Assembly (NCBI GenBank): GCA_937900305.1 | Contig: CALCCV010000700.1 | Span: 1-8,281, forward strand | From: an uncultured Pseudobdellovibrionaceae bacterium | GTDB taxonomy: Bacteria > Bdellovibrionota > Bdellovibrionia > Bdellovibrionales > Bdellovibrionaceae | Direction: 5' to 3' | DNA length: 8,281 nt | Part shown: positions 1-6,427 of the stretch, piece by piece | Position numbering within the stretch: the stretch's first letter is position 1 | How the letters are laid out: each line of letters opens with the position of its first letter | Notes under the pieces: generated by a model | The model's input: the letters and a program-made list of their open reading frames with translations, nothing else | Told to the model about the DNA's origin: nothing | Database searches by the model: none | Position numbers and translations under genes: made by a program

Positions 1-19
1 ACGTGTGCTCTTCCGATCT
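1..19 (-). other. Illumina TruSeq adapter remnant (left end)
   Basis: The first 19 bases are the 3' part of the Illumina TruSeq read-2 adapter. They are the exact reverse complement of the first 19 bases of the adapter at the right end of the window (8242-8260). This is library-preparation sequence, not genome. The reading frame of the adjacent carboxypeptidase runs into it at base 20, so anything translated from 1-19 is artefactual. Confidence 0.97.
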
Positions 20-1177
20 AAAGTCGTCATAGTTAGGTGCAAAGTCCTGGCTCACTTCCGTTAAAAATGTGATTCCCCCGACGCTGTGAAAGCGCCACTC
101 GAAATCTTCTCCACCGGCAGAAGCCAAGCGAGTGCCAAAACCCATGGCAGTCGAATAATTTTTTGTGATCTGATCTCGCAACTCTCTTTCACCTTCTGGA
201 AATTGAGCACAGAGATAGGGATACAGAACCTCTTGACCATAAGAGTGGTAAGAAACCGAAATCCAAAATTTTTCGCTATCGCTCAATGCCATCATGGCTT
301 GAGTTTCAGATTCAGACGCCGCAGAGGGGCCTGTGTAAACTTCTGATGTTGGATCTTGGCTAGTGGCACCGCACGCCTGATATTTGAACGGATAATTTCG
401 ATTCAAATCCACGCCATGAGTGCGAGCTCGATTTTTTCTCCACCAAGGATCTTGGGCAAAGACATAGTTATAACCATCGGGATTCACGATGGGGACCAAC
501 CAAATTTCATATTCGCTCACCCATTGCGAAGCTCTCGGATCGGAATTCTGATTTTCCAGGAGCCAGTGCGCAGTGTCCATGACAACGTAAGGCGTTTGCA
601 CTTCTCGAGCGTGATGGTTACCGACGAAAGCAATGCGCGGCTTATCCTGCTTGCGACTTGAATCCGATGAGATCCGCAAAGCTAAAATTTCCCGGCCTTC
701 CTCAGTCTTAGGAATATGAAATTCCTCCATCAAGGAAACCAATTTGGCTTGTTGTGGGAACCGAGCTGCCAGTTGTCGCAGATCAGCTTCGATCGACGCT
801 AAATCTTTAAAATCATCATCCACCACTCCGAAAAGAGGCGTGTTTCTCACTGGCCGAGCCGAAGGCACATAACCAAGAGCTGCCAATTCACTCATCGTCT
901 GCGCCGAGCCCAAAAGATGAACCTCACCTTTGCTCTTATTAATTCCGAGAATATCAAAAGGACGTTGATTCTCTAGAGACTGTCGCAAAGCCGAAGGGTC
1001 ATCCGAGTGCAAGGTAATAAAAAATTGATCCACTCTGGGACCAGCACTTCCGGAAGTCTGCAGCGCCACCAATGCAAAACACAACTGAGCAAATAAAATT
1101 AGTTTTCCAGTTAGTTTGGCGTTAGCCAAATTTCCAATTCTTTTGGCGCTAGCTACCCAAAACGATTTTGCTCTCAT
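20..1177 (-). CDS. Secreted M14-family zinc carboxypeptidase, C-terminus missing (contig end)
   Basis: Exported metallocarboxypeptidase, expected to remove C-terminal residues from peptides outside the cytoplasm. The frame is open from an ATG at 1177 to the adapter, giving 386 genuine residues with no stop seen. Residues 1-46 look like a signal peptide with a long basic n-region, a hydrophobic stretch around 26-40 and a possible cut after SGSA. Residues about 47-120 resemble the N-terminal domain common in bacterial M14 proteins. The catalytic domain starts near 130. Zinc ligands are HARE (H189, E192) and H311 in SYHSYG. Substrate-binding residues are NPDG (232-235), R250 in WWRKNR, and N259-R260 in DLNRN. 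The catalytic Glu is E374 in FLTEVS. By eye, the position of the classical Tyr248 is occupied by a leucine (L351); this residue is not essential in carboxypeptidase A. Only the last helix and any C-terminal extension are lost. The start is supported by a GAGGGGG ribosome-binding site 5 nt upstream. Substrate preference cannot be told. Confidence 0.93.
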
Positions 1178-1313
1178 GAATTCCCCCTCGTGTGAGCTTG
1201 TAACCGAGAAGAGTGAATCATCGGAGTGCCGTTGTGGAAAGTTCTTTTTCTACGTTGGCTCGCTTCGAGCTCTAGTGTGTCATTAGAATTTCTTGGGTCT
1301 CATCACAACAATA
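1178..1313 (-). other. Intergenic gap between the Rieske oxidoreductase and carboxypeptidase genes
   Basis: This 136-bp gap lies between two minus-strand genes. It holds the carboxypeptidase ribosome-binding site and a small perfect hairpin (GCTCG / CGAGC, 1258-1262 and 1266-1270, 3-nt loop) with no following U-run on either strand. I see no convincing terminator or sigma70 promoter. The gap is long enough for a separate carboxypeptidase promoter. Confidence 0.5.
1183..1189 (-). promoter_or_regulatory. Ribosome-binding site of the M14 carboxypeptidase gene
   Basis: On the minus strand this reads GAGGGGG, five bases before the ATG at 1177. It supports that start over any internal one and leaves the signal peptide intact. 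Confidence 0.7.
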
Positions 1314-2942
1314 CTAGGTCAAAGCATTGGGCGAACCAACATCGCGCATGTCAATCAGCGCCTCGTGATTTTGTCCAGCTCTAGGATCTGTTCCGATGGG
1401 TTCGAGAGGCTGAACAGCAGGCCCGCAAATCACCTGGCCTTCCGCTGAAAATCTGGCTCCATGACACGGGCAATCCCATGACTTTTCCACAGAGTTCCAA
1501 TGGACAATTCCACCTAGATGGGAGCAAACGGGTGACAACTCCGTGGTTTGCCCGCGATCGTTTTTATAAATTGCGACCTTCTGAAAACCCCGCCCAAGAA
1601 CGGCTCCCTCGCCATAAGGAATGCGATCGATGTCTTCGCGTTCAGAACCGGTCAGATAATCAGCGTATTGAAAGGCCACATTCAAATTCTCTTTGAGAAA
1701 ATTCATTGTCGAGCCCAGCGTCACTCGCGAAGGATCGTACAACTCTTGCCACAAGCTCTTTCGTCCCATGATCAAATCTGTCACTAACAGTCCCGCGATT
1801 GTACCTGTCGTGAGGCCATGACCGGAATCTCCTGTCGAAATATATATCGACTGATCACCTGGGTTTTTTCCGATGAAACCAATTCCATCTACGGGTTCAA
1901 AGATCTGCCCGGACCAATGGTGGACAAAAGAATCCAGGTGCGGAAAACGTTCACGTACCCAATTTTCCAAATTTTCAAATCTTTTTTGAGGCCGATCATC
2001 CTGGCCGGTCCGGTGATCTTCACCGCCGACGAGAAGGACGTCGAAGTCCGTAAAGGAATCCTGAGCTATCAGTCGCAAATAGTGATACGGCTCTGCCATA
2101 TCCCAGACCAAACAATTGGCAAACGATCCCTTTGGAATCTTTGCACCAACAACGTAAGACCTATAGGCCGCTTGCTTCGTGTGAATCATAAAACGGTCGT
2201 TGATCGGCGTATTCGTCGCGACAACAACACTGTCTGCATTGACAAAGTTTCCGTCAGCCAACTCAACACGCGCCGGTTGACCCGTTTTCAGATCGCTGTC
2301 TAGAACATCTACCACTTTGTGATAAGTGTAAATGCGACCTCCCATCCTCTCGATCGCGTGAGCCAGGCCGTTGATGTACTTCACCGGATGAAATTGTCCT
2401 TGCTCAGGAAACTCCACAACCCCTTTCAACGGATATCTCCACCAGTCGAGGGTCGTTTGATGAACCAAACTTTGTCCAATCTGGTGGGATGCCGAAACTT
2501 CCTCCATGAGTTGGTCCCAGTGTCCCTTTGAATGCCCCTCTTCGCAAATCAAGTAGCCAGGCACCGTTGAAAAATCGCAACTTATGTTTTCATTAAGTGC
2601 AATGGACTGAATGTGCGCAATGGCATCGCGATGACTTTGAGCCAACAGCGCCGTCTTTTCTTGGCCGTGCAATTTGACCATCTGGGAAAAACGGTTATCA
2701 ATGGCCCACGACAGATGGGCAGATGTTCGTCCCGTTTCGCCACCCCCGACAGGACCCATGTCCAAAATCACAACTGACTTGCCCTCTTTGCAAAGTTCAT
2801 ACGCCACCGTTAATCCGGTGATTCCCGCTCCGATCACACAAACATCCCAGAGCGCCTTTCTTTCACCATCGAGAGGATAAAATGGCGAAACCTCCATCCA
2901 ATAAGATAGAGTGTCTCCCGAACGTGTTTTTTCATTTGTCAT
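1314..2942 (-). CDS. FAD-dependent (DAO-type) oxidoreductase with C-terminal Rieske [2Fe-2S] domain
   Basis: Complete 542-residue protein, stop TAG at 1314-1316. Residues about 32-400 form a DAO-type flavoprotein. The dinucleotide-binding motif VIGAGITG (36-43) is followed by an acidic strand end (D61) and the segment GGGETGRTSAHLS (66-78). The C-terminal FAD-contact segment is STGDSGHGLTTG (369-380). Residues about 420-535 form a Rieske domain with both cluster-binding boxes, C473-x-H475 and C491-x-x-H494. No signal peptide is visible, so it is probably cytoplasmic. The architecture and length match the YhfW-like family of Bacillus and many other bacteria, whose substrate is not established. 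Electrons presumably pass between the flavin and the 2Fe-2S cluster (inference). The start is fixed by GAGGAGG 4 nt upstream. It lies 107 bp downstream of the cyclase gene on the same strand, with no sign of a functional tie. Family call is firm; reaction unknown. Confidence 0.93.
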   Translation of the reverse strand: MTNEKTRSGDTLSYWMEVSPFYPLDGERKALWDVCVIGAGITGLTVAYELCKEGKSVVILDMGPVGGGETGRTSAHLSWAIDNRFSQMVKLHGQEKTALLAQSHRDAIAHIQSIALNENISCDFSTVPGYLICEEGHSKGHWDQLMEEVSASHQIGQSLVHQTTLDWWRYPLKGVVEFPEQGQFHPVKYINGLAHAIERMGGRIYTYHKVVDVLDSDLKTGQPARVELADGNFVNADSVVVATNTPINDRFMIHTKQAAYRSYVVGAKIPKGSFANCLVWDMAEPYHYLRLIAQDSFTDFDVLLVGGEDHRTGQDDRPQKRFENLENWVRERFPHLDSFVHHWSGQIFEPVDGIGFIGKNPGDQSIYISTGDSGHGLTTGTIAGLLVTDLIMGRKSLWQELYDPSRVTLGSTMNFLKENLNVAFQYADYLTGSEREDIDRIPYGEGAVLGRGFQKVAIYKNDRGQTTELSPVCSHLGGIVHWNSVEKSWDCPCHGARFSAEGQVICGPAVQPLEPIGTDPRAGQNHEALIDMRDVGSPNALT

Positions 2943-2946
2943 AAAT

Positions 2947-2953
2947 CCTCCTC
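2947..2953 (-). promoter_or_regulatory. Strong ribosome-binding site of the Rieske oxidoreductase gene
   Basis: Reads GAGGAGG on the minus strand, four bases before the ATG at 2942. It is a near-perfect Shine-Dalgarno sequence and decides the start codon. Confidence 0.8.
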
Positions 2954-3021
2954 GTTCCTGGAGGTATTGTATCCCAAATTGGTGGTGAATCCCCGAGATC
3001 GAAACGGAATTTGTTAGGAGC

Positions 3022-3036
3022 CATAATTAAATTATG
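3022..3036. repeat. 15-bp AT-rich perfect inverted repeat
   Basis: CATAATT and AATTATG flank a single central A, in the gap between the cyclase stop (3050) and the oxidoreductase start (2942). It could be an operator half-site pair or chance in AT-rich spacer. There is no T-tract of the kind expected for a terminator. Confidence 0.35.
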
Positions 3037-3049
3037 TCTCGTAGCAAAT

Positions 3050-5068
3050 TCAGCCGACCGCTTGGACCGGTGGAGTCACCGCAGGAATTTCACGCAAACT
3101 CAAGATACTGACAACGTAGGCGTGACCACTTTTGCTGGTCAACTTGAGACCTTCTCCGCGCCATTGCGCAGTCAGGTCTGGAAGCGCTTCCCTTACTTTC
3201 ACCGCGAGTTCCTCAGGTAAAACGATTTGCGAATTTTGGGACGGCAGCTGACGTTCAAAATCCAAGATGCGGGAAACATCGACAAACGAATTTGTTGCGC
3301 CGGCTTCGACCCAAGCAGGAACTTTTTGTTTTCCAATTTCTCGCCAGGCCGGTCGAATGGCACCTTCAACTAACGCACCTCGAAATTGAAATGAATCTAA
3401 ATCAGCAAGTTCTGGAAACGAATCACTCAATCGGCGAGTTAAACTTAAAAGCGTTTCATCTAAGTTAAAAATGGCTTCCATGGCGTCTTGAACTCGGAAG
3501 GCTTCGCTTTCGAACCAGATCAGCAGAGCATCTCCTTCGGACTGAATCACCACGCCGCCAGATTTCTGCACTTCTTGCCAAATGTGAGAAATCACAAGGT
3601 GAACAAATGATCCTCCCTTGTTCAACTCAGCCCCCCGGCGAAACCACTTTTCAGAAGACTTGAGATCCATTGACAAGAGGTATCCTTGAACTTTATGAGG
3701 CAGCGAAGTCGAGCGATGATATTTTGAGACCGGAAAAGTTTCGCTCAATAGAACGCTCTGCCGATAATCCCGAGCCAAGAACGTGGCCCAGTAGCCCAAA
3801 TGAAAAACCATCAAAAACCGAGACCAATGAATTTCCAATAGCGGCGTCTCGACGCTCTCACGAAAAAATAAAGTGGCCGTCACAATAAAGAAGAACGCCG
3901 AAATTACGAGCGATTCAATGCGCTTTTGGGTTAAGTAGTTTTTGCCACGAAGGTGCCGAAAAACTTGATGTAAGCAGATCGCGCCAGCCGCCAGCAACGC
4001 CAATGGCGTTATGTATTTCAGATAGCCCGAAAGATAGGTTCCTTGTCCCAAATCATCGGGACTGAGAATGACCAGGCCTATAAATGGAACCGCGGCAACC
4101 GGCCAGAGCCAGTAGGCTGCTCGACGAGAAACCCGCGCAATGCCCATTCCCAACTTCACAATCAAAACAGATTCGATCAAGACCAGGAAGGAAAAAATAG
4201 AGTAGGAGGTGTACATGCCGACAACACGCACCGCAGAGTCAACCGAGAACGCCGAAATCAAAGCCAATACGAAGGCCAATTGACCGGCCGAAAAATATTC
4301 ATAGCCCTTGGCTTGGAAAAAGGCCGTCGAGAAAAAAATCAGACCCAACATAAAAAATAGTGAAAAGGCAATGAGATGGCGAGTGTAGCCGGTAAAAAGA
4401 GTGTAACGGAGAGCTCGGTCAGCGGTTGAACTTTTATAGAATCCACTGGGTAATGAAAAGTTAGGATCGTCAGCGGTGATCATACCTTCGTTGTGCGTGA
4501 TCTGAATTGCCACAAAGAGATCCCGGTCTTGCAATAAACGATTTTGCGCCAGAGAGAGGTTGATGGGCAAATCTTGCTCGGAGTACCGCCCCTGAGTGGC
4601 CAATGCTCCGTCAATCCAAACTTCGTATTCGCCGAAAAAGGATCCCAAAATGAGCGACTGCGCACCAATCTTGGCGGCCTTTCTCAATTTTCGTTTGTCA
4701 ATCAGAGCGCCAATCCAAAAGGACTTTCCCACGGCCTCTTTTGCACTTAAGGCATACTTCGGCTGAGAGCGATTTAGCTGACTATACAAGAGTCTAGGGT
4801 TTTTGATATTAGCAGGACAATTGGTTGGCTCTGAACTTGAGATGCAATCCGCGTCTTCATGAGGAGCCGGAAAGTAGGCCCGCCAATCACTCAGTTCAAT
4901 CCCAATGTCTGGCTTTGAATATCGATCTTTTCCGATTTGGAATATCAACGCGACAAAAAATATCAAAGTCGATAGGCAAAGGATACGGATGAACCATCGA
5001 TCGGTGCCTACCGTTTCGATTTCTAGCGAGCGTGATAAATTCAGCTGCGACCGAAGTTTGTTTGTCAC
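3050..5068 (-). CDS. Inner-membrane 7TM receptor-like protein with class III adenylate/guanylate cyclase-like domain
   Basis: Complete 672-residue protein, apparently starting at GTG (5066-5068); an in-frame stop lies shortly upstream and no strong ribosome-binding site is seen. Residues 24-46 are a membrane anchor. Residues about 47-228 are a periplasmic region whose part 116-190 (SLILGSFFGEYEVWIDG at its core) looks like the beta-sandwich of 7TMR-DISM extracellular domains. Seven further hydrophobic segments follow, near 230-252, 258-277, 288-309, 319-335, 350-370, 384-402 and 415-432. The cytoplasmic part 460-605 resembles a class III cyclase catalytic domain. The first metal-binding Asp fits SMDLKSS (D468) and the second fits SEGDALLIWF (D513). 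A stretch ending in GATNSFVDVSRIL (590-602) matches the usual G..VN.aaRl region. By-eye alignment puts alanine (A585) where adenylate cyclases carry the base-selecting Asp, and the catalytic Asn is displaced, so activity and substrate are uncertain. Divergent from the FecR gene. Topology is confident; cyclase activity less so. Confidence 0.8.
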   Translation of the reverse strand: MTNKLRSQLNLSRSLEIETVGTDRWFIRILCLSTLIFFVALIFQIGKDRYSKPDIGIELSDWRAYFPAPHEDADCISSSEPTNCPANIKNPRLLYSQLNRSQPKYALSAKEAVGKSFWIGALIDKRKLRKAAKIGAQSLILGSFFGEYEVWIDGALATQGRYSEQDLPINLSLAQNRLLQDRDLFVAIQITHNEGMITADDPNFSLPSGFYKSSTADRALRYTLFTGYTRHLIAFSLFFMLGLIFFSTAFFQAKGYEYFSAGQLAFVLALISAFSVDSAVRVVGMYTSYSIFSFLVLIESVLIVKLGMGIARVSRRAAYWLWPVAAVPFIGLVILSPDDLGQGTYLSGYLKYITPLALLAAGAICLHQVFRHLRGKNYLTQKRIESLVISAFFFIVTATLFFRESVETPLLEIHWSRFLMVFHLGYWATFLARDYRQSVLLSETFPVSKYHRSTSLPHKVQGYLLSMDLKSSEKWFRRGAELNKGGSFVHLVISHIWQEVQKSGGVVIQSEGDALLIWFESEAFRVQDAMEAIFNLDETLLSLTRRLSDSFPELADLDSFQFRGALVEGAIRPAWREIGKQKVPAWVEAGATNSFVDVSRILDFERQLPSQNSQIVLPEELAVKVREALPDLTAQWRGEGLKLTSKSGHAYVVSILSLREIPAVTPPVQAVG

Positions 5069-5088
5069 ATCTATTTTTCGGATTCACA

Positions 5089-5104
5089 GACTCACGCGAG
5101 AGTC
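5089..5104. repeat. 16-bp imperfect palindrome upstream of the cyclase gene
   Basis: GACTC and GAGTC flank ACGCGA, whose centre CGCG is itself palindromic, so 14 of 16 positions are symmetric. It lies about 20 bp upstream of the cyclase GTG. It could be a regulator-binding site or a small hairpin in the cyclase 5' leader. Confidence 0.4.
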
Positions 5105-5135
5105 CAATTGTCGGATTCAAATTTAAGATTCGGCG

Positions 5136-5209
5136 AGGTCTGGCTTGAGACGGTCCTTCCTAAGGCAAATTTGATTTCGACTTATTCGATCTTGCCTTCT
5201 TCCAGACCT
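5136..5209. repeat. Nested inverted repeats in the divergent promoter region
   Basis: The outer arms AGGTCTGG (5136-5143) and CCAGACCT (5202-5209) are perfect reverse complements. Inside them AAGGCAA (5162-5168) and TTGCCTT (5192-5198) form a second perfect pair. Two stacked stems of 8 and 7 bp with asymmetric spacing (18 and 3 nt) suggest a structured leader RNA or paired operator sites. Neither arm is followed by a U-run, so an intrinsic terminator is unlikely. Confidence 0.5.
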
Positions 5210-5326
5210 TAACCTTCGTCCATTTCATTTTGAGCGGCCAAGAATGAGAAATGTTTGTGATTGAGTTCTTAAGGTGACGAAGAGATGATAAACTGACTAG
5301 GAATTGAGCGATAAAAAAGCTCCCGC

Positions 5327-5333
5327 AAGGAGG
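5327..5333 (+). promoter_or_regulatory. Strong ribosome-binding site that sets a CTG start for the FecR gene
   Basis: AAGGAGG is followed by five bases and then CTG at 5339. No ATG, GTG or TTG occurs in frame between the upstream stop (5312-5314) and the ATG at 5417, which would lie inside the mature domain. The GGAG core can pair with CTCC at 5320-5323 across a 5-nt loop, a weak 4-bp stem that might lower initiation. Confidence 0.7.
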
Positions 5334-5338
5334 ACTTT

Positions 5339-6415
5339 CTGGCACGTTTACTGCTTTTACTTTCGTTTTTAGTTTACTCTCACTCTTCATTTGGGCAGGC
5401 TACTTACGGAATTTTCATGGTGGTCAAAGGCGAAGTGAAGCTTGAAGGCCCGGGTAAACCTGCAACGACTACGAAAGTCGGCGGAAAAATTTTACCTGGT
5501 GAAACCGTAATTGCAGGAAAAGACTCTCGTGCCAAAATCGTGATGTCGGATCGAAATGTCATCAACGTATCGCCAGACACAAAAATGCAAATTGCGAAAT
5601 ATGAAAACAATTCCGCAACGGGTGTCAAAAATGTCGAGCTCAATTTGATCGAAGGAAAAGTACGCAACAACGTCGAACAGAAATATGACGGCGAAAAAAG
5701 CAAATTTATGATCAAAACTCCGACGGCCGTCGCCGGAGTTCGCGGAACTCAGTTTGTAACATCCTTCGATCCCCAGACCAAGCTCACTCAGATTGTGACG
5801 ATGAAAGGTGCCGTTGCCCTAACGGCGATGGTCAACGGCAAGCCTTCTGGTGCCCCGGTGCTCGTCAAAAAAGGTGAAACCAGCTCTTTAGCTCAGGGCC
5901 AGGCTTCACCCGAGCCAGCAAAAGCTTTACCTAAGGAAGAGCTGAACAAAATTGATAAAGAGAGCACCCAGGGTCCGGCGAAAAAAGAGGAGTCTTCAAC
6001 AGCCAGTGACTCCGGTGGCAAAGACGACAAAAAAGAAAAGGATGGCGAGTCAAAAGACGGTAAAGGCGATTCTAAATCCAAAGATGGATCCGGCGCTGAC
6101 TCAAAGGATAGCAAGGGAGACGGCAAGGGCGATGCTAAGTCAGATGGTAAATCCGAAGACTCGAAATCTGGCGACTCTGGGTCAAAAAAATCGGAAAATC
6201 GAGAGCCCTCTTCTGAGCCTTCAATGATAGATGCAAAGGACATGGATACCAAAATTGTGAAAGAGATCGCACCACCCAATGCGCCCCCGCCAATTGCGCC
6301 ACCTCCTCCGATTGTCACCGCACCACCTAAGGTCATTCCACCTTATCAGCCTCCACAACTACCAGAAGTTATAAAGAGATCAAAAGTGATTATCGTTCCG
6401 AAACCTGCAAACTAA
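5339..6415 (+). CDS. Periplasmic FecR-domain protein with disordered and proline-rich tail (probable CTG start)
   Basis: With the CTG at 5339 as start, the protein has 358 residues. An ATG-only reading from 5417 gives 332 and loses the signal peptide. Residues 1-21 (MAR, then a leucine-rich core, ending FGQA) form a good Sec signal peptide. Mature residues about 22-165 form a FecR-like domain, opening with TYGIFMVVKGEV and carrying the hallmark TPTAVAGVRGTQF (127-139) and a following MKGAV strand. Residues about 210-295 are a low-complexity K/S/D/G tract, probably disordered. Residues 311-343 are rich in proline (runs such as APPPP), ending in a short basic/hydrophobic segment. Classical FecR proteins relay iron-citrate signals to a sigma factor, but free-standing secreted FecR-domain proteins without TonB receptors are common and of unknown role; no sigma factor or receptor is seen here. 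The gene is 12 bp upstream of the TPR/barrel gene and probably co-transcribed with it. The domain call is firm and the start likely. Confidence 0.85.
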   Translation: MARLLLLLSFLVYSHSSFGQATYGIFMVVKGEVKLEGPGKPATTTKVGGKILPGETVIAGKDSRAKIVMSDRNVINVSPDTKMQIAKYENNSATGVKNVELNLIEGKVRNNVEQKYDGEKSKFMIKTPTAVAGVRGTQFVTSFDPQTKLTQIVTMKGAVALTAMVNGKPSGAPVLVKKGETSSLAQGQASPEPAKALPKEELNKIDKESTQGPAKKEESSTASDSGGKDDKKEKDGESKDGKGDSKSKDGSGADSKDSKGDGKGDAKSDGKSEDSKSGDSGSKKSENREPSSEPSMIDAKDMDTKIVKEIAPPNAPPPIAPPPPIVTAPPKVIPPYQPPQLPEVIKRSKVIIVPKPAN

Positions 6416-6427
6416 TATAGATAGACT

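Larger units (their letters stand above)
5069..5338. promoter_or_regulatory. Divergent intergenic region between cyclase and FecR genes
   Basis: This 270-bp stretch must supply transcription start signals for the cyclase (leftward) and very likely for the FecR/TPR pair (rightward). I see no strong sigma70 consensus on either strand. The best rightward guess is TTGAGT (5261-5266) with ATGATA (5285-5290), spacer 18, which is weak. It contains a 16-bp imperfect palindrome (5089-5104) and a nested pair of perfect inverted repeats (5136-5209), listed separately. Short open frames crossing it have no coding character, and I see no gene in it. Confidence 0.55.

Noticed and set aside
86..661. Two plus-strand open frames (86-346 and 356-661)
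   Set aside because: Both are antisense to the M14 carboxypeptidase, whose catalytic motifs are continuous across this stretch on the minus strand.
1258..1270. Short hairpin as an intrinsic terminator after the oxidoreductase gene
   Set aside because: The stem is only 5 bp with a 3-nt loop, and no U-run follows on the relevant strand.
1818..2303. 161-residue plus-strand open frame
   Set aside because: It lies wholly within the oxidoreductase gene on the opposite strand, which has clear FAD and Rieske motifs; no ribosome-binding site or recognisable domain.
5160..5390. 76-residue minus-strand open frame across the divergent region
   Set aside because: It overlaps the FecR signal-peptide coding stretch, has Lys/Ser-biased composition from AT-rich spacer and no recognisable domain.
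5980..6220. CRISPR-like or tandem DNA repeat
   Set aside because: The repetition is at amino-acid level (K/S/D/G) with variable codons and no fixed repeat-spacer periodicity.
5893..6336. 147-residue antisense open frame within the FecR gene
   Set aside because: It mirrors the low-complexity K/S/D/G and proline tract, giving an S/P/F/G-rich product with no domain, while the plus-strand frame has a clear FecR domain and signal peptide.
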